Shown here: piece after piece, positions 40,726 through 50,400 of the stretch
How positions within the stretch are numbered: the stretch's first letter is position 1
How the letters are laid out: every line of letters starts with the position of its first letter
Assembly (NCBI GenBank): GCA_021205755.1
Contig: JAJPWX010000046.1
Coordinates: 1-64,000 of the forward strand
Length of the DNA stretch: 64,000 bases
Direction of reading: 5' to 3'
Source of the DNA: Lachnospiraceae bacterium
GTDB lineage: Bacteria; Bacillota; Clostridia; Lachnospirales; Lachnospiraceae
Made by a program: the position numbers and the translations under genes
The notes under the pieces: model-generated
What the model was told of the DNA's origin: nothing
The model's input: only the letters and a program-made list of their open reading frames with translations
Database searches by the model: none

Positions 40726-40945
40726 GTAACAGTTCAGAACAGCATCAAAAAGAAAAGACAGACTGTGCAGATTTATCTGCTAAAGGCTGTATTTTCTTTT
40801 TGGGATGGGCGGGTGCTGATCGTCCAGTGGACGATCGTTTAGCACCGACCGAAGTGAAACGGAGACGCCCATCAGCCACAGACATATGACGCGTTAGCGG
40901 CATATAGCCTGCTTAGCAGGCGGTCTGCGGCTTGCTGTTCTGAAC
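40726..40945 (+). repeat. Structured TIR-bounded repeat, family A, copy 1 (upstream of ilvE)
   Basis: gttcagaacagca (40732-40744) / tgctgttctgaac (40933-40945) inverted termini; internal hairpins gcagat-tt-atctgc, gatcgtcc-agt-ggacgatc, gatgggc...gcccatc, cctgc-tta-gcagg. Confidence 0.9.
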
Positions 40946-40990
40946 CCCGAAAGCTATATTTTTATTTTACACAAAGGAAGGTTTAAAATT

Positions 40991-42016
40991 ATGGAGAAAA
41001 AGAATATTGACTGGGCAAACCTTGGGTTTGGCTATATGCAGACCGATAAGCGGTATGTGGCAAATTATAAGGACGGCGCCTGGGATGACGGCGCTCTGAT
41101 TTCGGACGCGACTGTTACGATCAGCGAGTGCGCGGGTGTGCTGCAGTATGCGCAGACCTGTTTTGAGGGGTTGAAAGCCTATACCACGGAGGACGGTCAT
41201 ATTGTAATGTTCCGCCCGGATCTGAACGCTTCCCGCCTGAAATCCTCCTGTGAGCGCCTGGAAATCCCTGTATTTCCGGAAGAGCGTTTTATCGAAGCGG
41301 TTGCCAAGACCGTAGCTGCGAATGAAGCGTATGTACCACCCTATGGTTCTGGCGCGACGCTTTATATCCGTCCGTATATTTTCGGCAGCAGCGCGGTGAT
41401 CGGCGTGGCTCCGGCTGCAGAGTATCAGTTCCGCGTATTTACGACGCCGGTAGGCCCATACTTCAAGGGCGGAGCAAAGCCGCTGACGATCCGTGTGTCT
41501 GACTTTGACCGTGCGGCACCTCATGGCACTGGACATATCAAAGCAGGACTGAATTACGCGATGAGCCTCTATGCGATCGTTGACGCGCATCAGAAGGGCT
41601 TTGATGAAAATATGTATCTGGATCCGGCTACACGGACAAAGGTAGAGGAGACTGGCGGTGCGAACTTCCTGTTCGTAACGAAGGACAATAAGGTCGTGAC
41701 TCCGAAGTCGGGCAGCATTCTTCCGTCCATCACGCGCCGTTCCCTGATTACGGTCGCGAGAGATTACCTTGGTCTCGAGGTAGAGGAGCGTGAGGTTCTC
41801 TTCGATGAGGTGAAGGATTTTGCGGAGTGCGGTCTGTGCGGCACGGCGGCCGTTATTTCCCCGGTCGGCAAGATCGTTGATCACGGAAATGAGATCTGCC
41901 TGCCGAGTGGCATGACGGAAATGGGTCCGGTGACAAAGAAGCTCTATGACACTCTGACCGGTATCCAGATGGGCCGCATCGAAGCACCGGAAGGCTGGAT
42001 TCATGTGATTAAATAA
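40991..42016 (+). CDS. ilvE: Branched-chain amino acid aminotransferase
   Basis: DWANLGFGYMQTDKRYVANYKDGAW; FEGLKAY; AGLNYAMSLYAIVDAHQKGFDE; SGSILPSITRRSLI. Confidence 0.94.
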   Translation: MEKKNIDWANLGFGYMQTDKRYVANYKDGAWDDGALISDATVTISECAGVLQYAQTCFEGLKAYTTEDGHIVMFRPDLNASRLKSSCERLEIPVFPEERFIEAVAKTVAANEAYVPPYGSGATLYIRPYIFGSSAVIGVAPAAEYQFRVFTTPVGPYFKGGAKPLTIRVSDFDRAAPHGTGHIKAGLNYAMSLYAIVDAHQKGFDENMYLDPATRTKVEETGGANFLFVTKDNKVVTPKSGSILPSITRRSLITVARDYLGLEVEEREVLFDEVKDFAECGLCGTAAVISPVGKIVDHGNEICLPSGMTEMGPVTKKLYDTLTGIQMGRIEAPEGWIHVIK

Positions 42017-42040
42017 AGAACAGAAACTGCCATACGGATT

Positions 42041-43541
42041 TTAGAGATTGAGCTCTTGCAGCCGCGCCTCGATGGAGCGGCTGCGTTCTTCGAAGAGCAA
42101 TTCTTTGTTGTAGCGGTAATAGCGCTCACAATCATATTCCTGCAGGAAGCGAATACAGTAGTAGTCTGTGTTCAGGTTTGTAATAAAGATAACGGTTTCC
42201 TGACCGTTTCCGAAGGCTGTTTCGATGAAGTCAAAGGCATGCTCCAGCATCTCTGCGGCTTTCTCAAAGCTCTCATCTAAAGCGTCCTGCTCCTGATCAA
42301 ATTGTTCCTTGATCCAGGCGAAGGTATCCTCTGGTCCCCGCAGGTCGGAGGTCTGTAAGGCATGATTCCAGGCTTCTAGCTTCTCTGCTGCCTGGCGATA
42401 GCGGCGGTCTTCTTCACGGGAGAGCAGACCAGCCGTTTTTTTCTGCTCATATTCCTGATAGAAACGCTCCATTCGGTCAGCGAGAGCGTTGTGTGAATGA
42501 AACATGGTTTCTTTCAACAGCTTCAGCTGTTCAAAGAGCAAAAGGATAAATTCTTCCTGGCGAATCTGCGCGGCAAAGCTTTCCCGGCAGCGGGCGAGCA
42601 AAAGATTGACGACACTGAACCTCTCATCGAAAGGCGCGTTTGCAGCCTTTTTCAGAAGAACCTCGTCGATGTGCCCGGAGAGCACGGCATCTAACTGGTA
42701 ATCCATCTGATATTTCCGGTATAATTCGAGATAATTGGCAAAATCTTTGGCGATCATTTCGTGCTGGATATACTGGACGACTACCTCACGGTCCATTTCT
42801 TTCCCTAATGTCTCGTAGACTTTTAGCATAGTTGAGAGGTCTTCCCAGCCGCGCGGGGTCGCGAATTTACGCCCGTCTACGGTTGTTTCCATTTTGTAAA
42901 AGCTGCCGGGGCGTGTGTCGAGATAAGAGATGACGGCAGAATGGATCTGCTCTTTTTGCGCGTATTCTTTCCAGACCGCGTAGTCTGGTTCTACTTCGAT
43001 CTTTTTCACACGGTCCATCGTGACAACGTCAAATTCCCGGACAGATTTGTTGTATTCCGGCGGATTTCCGGCCGCAACGATGACCCAGCCCTGCGGAATC
43101 TCGTGGCTTCCGAAGGTCTTGCACTGCAGAAACTGCAGCATGGCGGGCGCAAGCGTTTCTGAGACGCAGTTGATTTCATCAATAAATAAAATTCCTTCCC
43201 GCAGGCCGGTTGCTTTCATTTTTTTTGTAAATCGATGCGACGATCTCACTCATGGTGTATTCAGTCACGGAGAATTCCTGTCCGTTGAATTCCTGCTTTG
43301 AGATGAAGGGCAGGCCAATCGCGCTCTGACGCGTGTGGTGGGTGATCGTATAGGAAACCAGGCCGATTCCGCATTCGCGGGCCACCTGCTCCATGATCTG
43401 TGTCTTGCCGATTCCGGGCGCGCCGAGCAGTAACACCGGACGCTGACGAATCTGGGGAATGACATAATCCCCGAATTCGTCTTTTAGCAGATAGGCTTCG
43501 ATGGTATCTTTAATCTCATTTTTTGCGCGTTTGATGTTCAT
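42041..43541 (-). CDS. MoxR-family AAA ATPase, interrupted by a frameshift at an A8/T8 run (43219-43226)
   Basis: Two overlapping ORFs (43179-43580 and 42041-43249, minus) encode Walker A GAPGIGKT and Walker B ILFIDEIN halves; continuous reading needs 7 rather than 8 A. Confidence 0.85.
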
Positions 43542-43613
43542 AAGTCTAATTGCCTTCCTTTGCTCACCCTGGTTTTGCACGGGCTTTTGTTTGCAATTCC
43601 TGCATGCTTTTCT

Positions 43614-44114
43614 TTACCGGAGGAGTATTTTATGCTGTATTCTTTCTGCTGCTTCTGCTACGCTTAAGCCTGCGATGTCGACGGTAATATCTGCGTATTT
43701 TTCATAAAGCGGGATGCGCTCGGTGTAGAGATTATCCAGCGTTTGTCCGGGCTTTATGGTGACGCCTCTTTGGGAGAGATCGCCAAGCCGCCTGGCAAGC
43801 TCTTTACAGCTGATTTTCAGGTAGACAATTGTTCCGATGGAATGCAGATGCTCCATCGCCTGTGGGCAATAAACAACGCTGCCGCCAGTCGCGATAACGG
43901 TTTTGTCTGCGGTAATCTGCCCGTTCACGCGCTCTTCGATCGCGCGGAAGCCATCCAGACCACAGCGCTCAATAATCTGCCACAGCAGTTGTCCTTCTTC
44001 TTTCTGAATTAAGAGATCCGAGTCGATAAAATCATAGCCAAGCACTTTGGCGAGGACGATGCCTACGGTGCTTTTTCCCACGCCGGGCATCCCGATTAAC
44101 GTAATATTGTTCAT
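43614..44114 (-). CDS. aroK: Shikimate kinase
   Basis: MNNITLIGMPGVGKSTVGIVLAKVLGYDFIDSDLLIQ; ATGGSVVY. Confidence 0.93.
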   Translation of the reverse strand: MNNITLIGMPGVGKSTVGIVLAKVLGYDFIDSDLLIQKEEGQLLWQIIERCGLDGFRAIEERVNGQITADKTVIATGGSVVYCPQAMEHLHSIGTIVYLKISCKELARRLGDLSQRGVTIKPGQTLDNLYTERIPLYEKYADITVDIAGLSVAEAAERIQHKILLR

Positions 44115-44228
44115 TTTTTGTTTTTCCAGATTTATATGTATATGAAAGCTGTAACGGTGCAGCCGCCGCTAAAGATCTGTGCAAACACGGCTGCCTGGCT
44201 CACGGTTTCGCGGGTATATAAGAAAATG

Positions 44229-44404
44229 GTAACTATTCAGAACAGCAGGCCGCAGACCGCCTGCGATGCAGGCTATATGCCGCTAACGCGTCATATGTCT
44301 GTGGCTTGATGGGCGTTCCGCCCATCCCGAAATGAAAATACAGCCTTTAGCAGGTAAACCTGCACAGTCTGTCTTTTCATTTCGATGCTGTTCTGAACTG
44401 TTAC
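44229..44404 (-). repeat. Structured TIR-bounded repeat, family A, copy 2 (upstream of aroK, minus orientation)
   Basis: Minus-strand gtaacagttcagaacagca ... tgctgttctgaatagttac termini; gcaggt-tt-acctgc; gatgggcg-ttc-cgcccatc; cctgc-atc-gcagg. Confidence 0.9.
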
Positions 44405-44421
44405 AGAAAATGTGCGGGGTT

Positions 44422-44898
44422 TTAAGAAAACAAAACCCCGATTGCACCGAGCAGCCCATTGCTGGCGAGGCCCATAATGATTCCGGCAAGCAGAACACCA
44501 AGCATCACTGCGGTAATGGTGGATTTGAAATCCATCTTCAGGATGCTGGCGGCGAGGGTGCCGGTCCATGCGCCTGTACCCGGAAGCGGAATTCCAACGA
44601 AGAGAAGCAGGGCAACAAAAAGTCCCCTTCCGGCTTTGGCCTGCAGCTTTTGTCCGCCCTTTTCCCCCTTCTCCAGGAAAAATGTGAACAGTTTTCCGAT
44701 TAAAGGCTTATCCTGCCCCCAGATGAGAACTCTGCGCGCGAACAGATAGATAATCGGTACAGGGAGTATATTTCCAATGATCGCTACGATGTAGGTCGGG
44801 AGCGTCGGCAGCCCGAAAAGTACGCCATAGGGAATGGCTCCGCGCAGTTCAATCAGGGGGAGCATGGAAATCAGAAATACAATCAGATAACTTTTCAT
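44422..44898 (-). CDS. COG2426 / small multidrug export family membrane protein
   Basis: MKSYLIVFLISMLPLIELRGAIPYGVLFGLP; VGIPLPGTGAWTGTLAA. Confidence 0.85.
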   Translation of the reverse strand: MKSYLIVFLISMLPLIELRGAIPYGVLFGLPTLPTYIVAIIGNILPVPIIYLFARRVLIWGQDKPLIGKLFTFFLEKGEKGGQKLQAKAGRGLFVALLLFVGIPLPGTGAWTGTLAASILKMDFKSTITAVMLGVLLAGIIMGLASNGLLGAIGVLFS

Positions 44899-45080
44899 AG
44901 AAAACGTAATCTCCTTATATGGTATTCATTCAGTCATCGCTAAACGTGTGTCACGACTTGCGCTGTTTACTTAATATAATATATCAACAAAGGAAAGAAA
45001 ATGCAATCAGAATATGAATCGGTGAAACGCTTTTGGGACATACTGGGAGTAATACAGAATGTTATAAGGAGATATCTGAC

Positions 45081-46439
45081 ATGGCAGAACCGCAGAAAAT
45101 TTACTGGAAACTCTGGCAGAATGTGGCGTGCATGAAGCATTTGCTGCCGATTGATGAAAGCTTTGATCTGGTTCAGAGAGATATCCGTCTCGGCGGAAGA
45201 GAAGCGTCGTTTTATTTTCTGGATGGCATGATGAACGATGAGGCAATGCTGAAGATTCTGGATTCCATCCTGAAAATCACACCGGAGGAGATGCCGCAGG
45301 ATGCGGAAAGTCTTACACGGAAAATTCCGTACTCAGAAGTAGATACAGTGGAGGATTTTGACCAGGCGGTACGCCTGGTGCTTTCCGGTATTACCATGCT
45401 TTTTGTGGATGGGTACGGCGAGGGCATCCAGATTGACTGCCGTTCCTATCCGGTCCGCAGCGTGGATGAGCCGGGGATGGACAAGTCTCTGCGCGGGTCG
45501 AAGGATGGTTTTGTTGAGACGGTTGTGTTTGATACCGCGCTGATTCGCAGGCGCATCCGTGATCCGAATCTGATCATGGAAATTCTGGAGGTTGGAAAAG
45601 CTTCGCGCTCCGATGTTGTACTCTGTTATATGAAAAATCTTGTTGACCCGAAGCTTCTCGAGAAGGTGCGTGCAAAAATTCAGGCGATTGAGACGCCGGA
45701 TCTGTGCATGAACCAGCAAAGCCTGGCGGAAGCGCTGATCGGCACGCGCTGGTACAATCCGTTTCCGAAATTCAAATTTACGGAGCGGCCGGACACGACA
45801 GCTGCCTGCATTATGGAAGGAAAGCTGGCGATCTTGGTGGATAACGCACCTTCGGCGATGATTTTGCCGACTTCCATATTTGATATGATCGAGGAAGCAA
45901 ACGATTATTATTTCCCAGCCTGGACTTCGCTGTACCTGAAAATTTCCCGCATCCTGATTTTGATTGTTACCGTGTTTCTGACGCCGGTTTATCTGCTTCT
46001 GATGCAGAATCCGCAGTGGGTGCCGCCGCTGTTTGATTTTATTCTGATACGGGATACAATCAATATTCCGCTGATCTGGCAGCTGTTAATCCTGGAACTG
46101 GCAATCGACGGCCTGCGTCTGGCGGCGCTGAATACTCCAAATATGCTCAGCACCCCTTTAAGCATTTTCGCCGGACTTGTGCTTGGGGAATTTGCCGTGA
46201 CCTCCGGATGGTTTAATACAGAAGTTATGCTGTATATGGCCTTTGTGGCGGTGGCAAACTATACCCAGCCGAACTTCGAGCTTGGCTACGCAGTGAAATT
46301 TATGCGGCTCATCCTGTTGGTTCTGACAGCAGTATTCGATTTGCCGGGCTTTTTTGCTGGCTGCCTGATTCTGATTTTACTCCTCTGCACAAATCAGACC
46401 CTTTCCGGGCGGAATTATCTGCATATCAGCCGGAACTGA
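45081..46439 (+). CDS. GerA-family spore germination protein, SpoVAF-like
   Basis: DESFDLVQRDIRLGGREASFYFLDGMMNDE; DNAPSAMILPTSIFDMIEEANDYYFPAW; ORF opens at 45033; no gerB/gerC-type genes adjacent. Confidence 0.85.
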   Translation: MAEPQKIYWKLWQNVACMKHLLPIDESFDLVQRDIRLGGREASFYFLDGMMNDEAMLKILDSILKITPEEMPQDAESLTRKIPYSEVDTVEDFDQAVRLVLSGITMLFVDGYGEGIQIDCRSYPVRSVDEPGMDKSLRGSKDGFVETVVFDTALIRRRIRDPNLIMEILEVGKASRSDVVLCYMKNLVDPKLLEKVRAKIQAIETPDLCMNQQSLAEALIGTRWYNPFPKFKFTERPDTTAACIMEGKLAILVDNAPSAMILPTSIFDMIEEANDYYFPAWTSLYLKISRILILIVTVFLTPVYLLLMQNPQWVPPLFDFILIRDTINIPLIWQLLILELAIDGLRLAALNTPNMLSTPLSIFAGLVLGEFAVTSGWFNTEVMLYMAFVAVANYTQPNFELGYAVKFMRLILLVLTAVFDLPGFFAGCLILILLLCTNQTLSGRNYLHISRN

Positions 46440-46599
46440 AGCTGTATCTTTTGGCGGGCATCGTTCTCCTCGCGGCCTCTGCGCGGGAGATTGAAGACGG
46501 TGCCGCACGTTGCAAGTTACGCTTGCAGGACAGGAAATACTGTAAATCTTGTTAAGGTGTGACTTGCAACTGAATTTGTGCAAAATGTCAAAAAAGTTC

Positions 46600-46628
46600 T
46601 TGAAAAAATGCGAGTTGTTGTGTATGAT
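46600..46628 (+). promoter_or_regulatory. SigA-type promoter upstream of PRTase gene
   Basis: TTGAAA-17 nt-TATGAT. Confidence 0.65.
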
Positions 46629-46661
46629 AGACCCATACTAAGATTCCAGGAGGGACTGTCT

Positions 46662-47303
46662 ATGGAAAACAGGGCAAACAGAATTGAGTCAAAGCTAAAC
46701 AAGAATGTGATTATCCGGACGATTCCGGGACATTTTGCTACGAATCACTCCCACATTAACAATTATGTGGATATGACCATTATGAAGTGCAGGAAGAGTG
46801 AAGCCGCTGCGGCAGCATCTGTGTTGGCGAGAAAGTATACGAATTCTACGTACATAGATACGATTATCTGTATGGATGGCTGCGAGGTGATCGGCGCCTA
46901 TCTGGCGGACGAGTTGACGGAATCGGGGATTATGTCTCTGAACCGCCATCAGACGATGTATGTGGTGACGCCGGAGATGAATCCGGGCGGACAGCTGATT
47001 TTCCGCGATAACATGCAGATGATGATTAAGGGAAAACACTGCATTCTCCTGCTGGCATCCGCGACAACCGGACGGACAATTGCCAGTGCGATTGACTGCA
47101 TCCATTACTATGGCGGCATCCTGGAAGGAATCTCGGCGATATTCAGCGCGAGCTCGGAAGTGGAAGGTTATGAGATCAACAGCATCTTCCACGGGGAGGA
47201 TATCGGCGATTATCAGACCTATGAGGTAGGACACTGCCCGATGTGCGCGGCAGGGCAGAAAATTGACGCGATTGTGAACAGTTTTGGGTATTCGAAGCTG
47301 TAA
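46662..47303 (+). CDS. Phosphoribosyltransferase-like protein (orotate PRTase-like)
   Basis: Typical type-I PRTase spacing: YIDTIICMDGCEVIGAYLADEL, ILLLASATTGRTIASAIDCIHYYGG. Confidence 0.75.
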   Translation: MENRANRIESKLNKNVIIRTIPGHFATNHSHINNYVDMTIMKCRKSEAAAAASVLARKYTNSTYIDTIICMDGCEVIGAYLADELTESGIMSLNRHQTMYVVTPEMNPGGQLIFRDNMQMMIKGKHCILLLASATTGRTIASAIDCIHYYGGILEGISAIFSASSEVEGYEINSIFHGEDIGDYQTYEVGHCPMCAAGQKIDAIVNSFGYSKL

Positions 47304-47352
47304 GAAAGTAAAGCTCTATGTTATTCAGAAAATTATTTAAGTAAATAAAAAT

Positions 47353-47393
47353 AAGAAAAGACAGTCTGAATTTGATACAGGCTGTCTTTTCTT
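47353..47393. terminator. Bidirectional terminator between convergent genes
   Basis: aagaaaagacag...ctgtcttttctt 12-bp inverted repeat. Confidence 0.8.
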
Positions 47394-47402
47394 AATGCCT
47401 AA

Positions 47403-50400
47403 TTATCTTTCCGCCGCTTCTTTTTTCAGATTCTTCTGAGCGGTGGAGAGCATCAGCTTGATGCGGTTGAGCTGGTTGACCTCGCTGGCGCCCGGATCGT
47501 AGTCGATGGCTACGATGTTGGACATCGGATACTGGCGGCGCAACTCTTTGATGACGCCCTTGCCGACTACATGGTTCGGCAGACAGGCGAACGGCTGCGT
47601 GCAGACGATGTTGTTGACACCGGAATGGATCAGCTCCAGCATCTCGCCGGTCAGGAACCAGCCCTCACCGGTCTGGTTGCCGAGGGAGACGATATCCTTT
47701 GCCATCTCGCCGAGCTCGTTGATCTTTGAGGGCGGGTCAAAATGGACACTCTTGCGTAGCTCGTCGCCTGCAGCGGCACGCAGCTTTTCAAGAAAAGCAA
47801 TGCCGAGGTTCGCGAAAGTGGCCGTACTCTTTTTCGTCCCTAGGTTCTGGCTCTTGAAGTTCTGGTTGTAGAAGCAGTAGAGGAAAAAGTCCATCAGGTC
47901 CGGCACGACCGCCTGTGCGCCTTCTTTTTCGAGCAATTCCACGAGGTAATTGTTGGCGGCCGGCATGAATTTCACCAGAATTTCGCCTACTACGCCGACC
48001 TTTGGCTTTACCTCGTCGGTGATCGGAAGATTGTCAAAGTCGCGGATGATTTCGCGACACAGTTTTTTGTATTCCAGGTAGGAAGGATTGCCGGAGACAA
48101 ATTCACAGCAGCGATCCTCCCATTTTTTGAACAGCGCATTTGCTGAACCCGGTTCCTTTTCGTAGGGGCGCATCCGGTACAGGCAGCGCATGAAAATATC
48201 ACCGAACTCGAGCGCGAACAAGGCACGCTTAAGCAGGGAATAGCTCAGTGTGAAGCCAGGGTTCCCTTCCAGACCGCTCAGATTCAGGGAGATCACCGGG
48301 ATCTGCTGCATACCCGCTTTTTCCAGCGCGCGGCGGATGAAGCCGACGTAGTTCGAGGCACGGCAGCCGCCGCCGGTCTGTGTCATGATGACAGCTGTGT
48401 GATCCAGATCGTATTTGCCGGAGAGCAGCGCTTCCATGATCTGGCCAACCACCATCAGGGACGGATAGCAGGCGTCGTTGTTGACGTAGCGCAGTCCCAT
48501 GTCAATTGCGTGGCGGTTGTCGTTCGGAAGCACTTCCAGATGGTAGCCGGAGGCGTTCATCGCGGCGGAAATCACCCGGAAATGGATCGGCGACATCTGC
48601 GGACACAGAATCGTATAATCCTTGCGCATTTCTTTTGTGAACTGGACACGCTCGATGTTCGCCGGGACAATCTGGCGCGGCTCATCCCCCCGCTCTTTGC
48701 GCACGCGGATGGCGGAGAGCAGGGAGCGGACGCGGATGCGGGCGGCGCCCAGGTTGTTGACCTCATCGATTTTCAGGCAGGTATAGATTTTGCCGGAGCG
48801 GGAGAGGATGTCGTTTACCTCATCGGTGGTGACGGCGTCCAGACCGCAGCCGAAGGAATTCAGCTGAATCAGGTCCAGATCTTCCCTGGTTTTTACAAAG
48901 TTCGCCGCACCGTAGAGACGGCTGTGGTACATCCACTGGTCCAGCACCTGCAGCGGCCGCTCGACCGGGTTCAGGTTGGAGACGGAATCCTCAGTCAGCA
49001 CTGCGACACCGTAGGAATTGATCAGCTCTGGGATGCCGTGGTTGATCTCCGAGTCAATATGGTAGGGACGACCCGCGAGCACAATGCCGTGGCGTCCGGT
49101 CTCTTCGAGGTATTTCAGCGTCTCCTGTCCTTTATCGTACATTGCCTGGCGTGTTTTGGCCATTTCCTCCCAGCCGGCCTTTGCCGCGGCGGTCACCTCA
49201 GTGGCCGGGATATCCGGGAAGACTTCTTTCAGGCGTTTTGTCACCGTATCCAGATTTGTGAAAGCGATGAACGGGTTTTCGAAACGCACATGCTCCGAAC
49301 GCAGGCTTTCTACGTTATTTTTAATATTCTCCGCGTAGGAGGTGACGATCGGGCAGTTGTAATGGTTCGGCGCGTCCTCAAACTCTGTGCGTTCGTAAGG
49401 AATGCACGGATAGAAGATGTATTTGATGCCTTTTTTGATCAGCCATTCAATATGCCCGTGTGCGAGCTTTGCTGGATAGCACTCGGACTCGCTCGGGATG
49501 GACTCGATGCCCAGCTCGTAGATCTTGCGTGTCGAGGGCGGCGAGAGGATGACCCGGTATTTCAGCTCCGTGAAAAAGCGGAACCAGAACGGGTAATTTT
49601 CATACATATTCAGCACACGCGGGATGCCGACGATACCGCGCTCGGCTTCATCCTCCGGAAGCGGCTCGTAGGAAAAGAGCAGCTTGTTCTTATATTCAAA
49701 TAAATTCGGCACATGATCCTTGTTGCGCTCCTTGCCGATGCCGCGCTCACAGCGGTTGCCGCTGATAAACTGGCGGCCGCCGGAGAAACGGTTGATTGTC
49801 AGACGGCACTGGTTCGTACAGCCTTTGCATTTCGCCGAGGAGGTCGTGTACTCCAGCGCATTGATGCGCTCAATGGAGAGCATCGTGGATTTAGGAAATG
49901 CAGGAGTTTGTGAGGCGGCTGCTTCTGCATCCGCCGCATCGGATTCGGACCAGGTCGGACAGGTGGTCTGTGCGTCGGCAATGCGTTTTGCTTTTTCATA
50001 TTTCGCCACTTCTGCCTGATAGCGTTCACGCGCCACAAGCGCTGCGCCGAACGCACCCATGATCCCGGCGATGTCCGGGCGGATGGCTTCACAGTTTGCG
50101 ATGCGCTCAAAGCTGCGCAGCACGCCGTCATTGTAGAACGTGCCGCCCTGTACGACGATATGATGCCCAAGCTGGGAGGCGTCGGATACCTTGATTACCT
50201 TATATAATGCGTTTTTAATAACCGAGTAAGCCAGGCCGGCGGAGATGTCGGAAACTTCCGCGCCCTCTTTCTGTGCCTGCTTTACCTTGGAATTCATGAA
50301 AACGGTGCAGCGCGTTCCCAGATCAATGGGATGCTTTGCGAACAGTGCGGCCTTTGCAAAATCCTGCACCGAATAATTCAGAGACTTAGCGAATGTCTCG

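Noticed and set aside
40726-40945. T-box or peptide attenuator upstream of ilvE
   Set aside because: No T-box sequence and no obvious Leu/Ile/Val-rich leader peptide; the same element precedes aroK, so a BCAA-specific attenuator is not supported.
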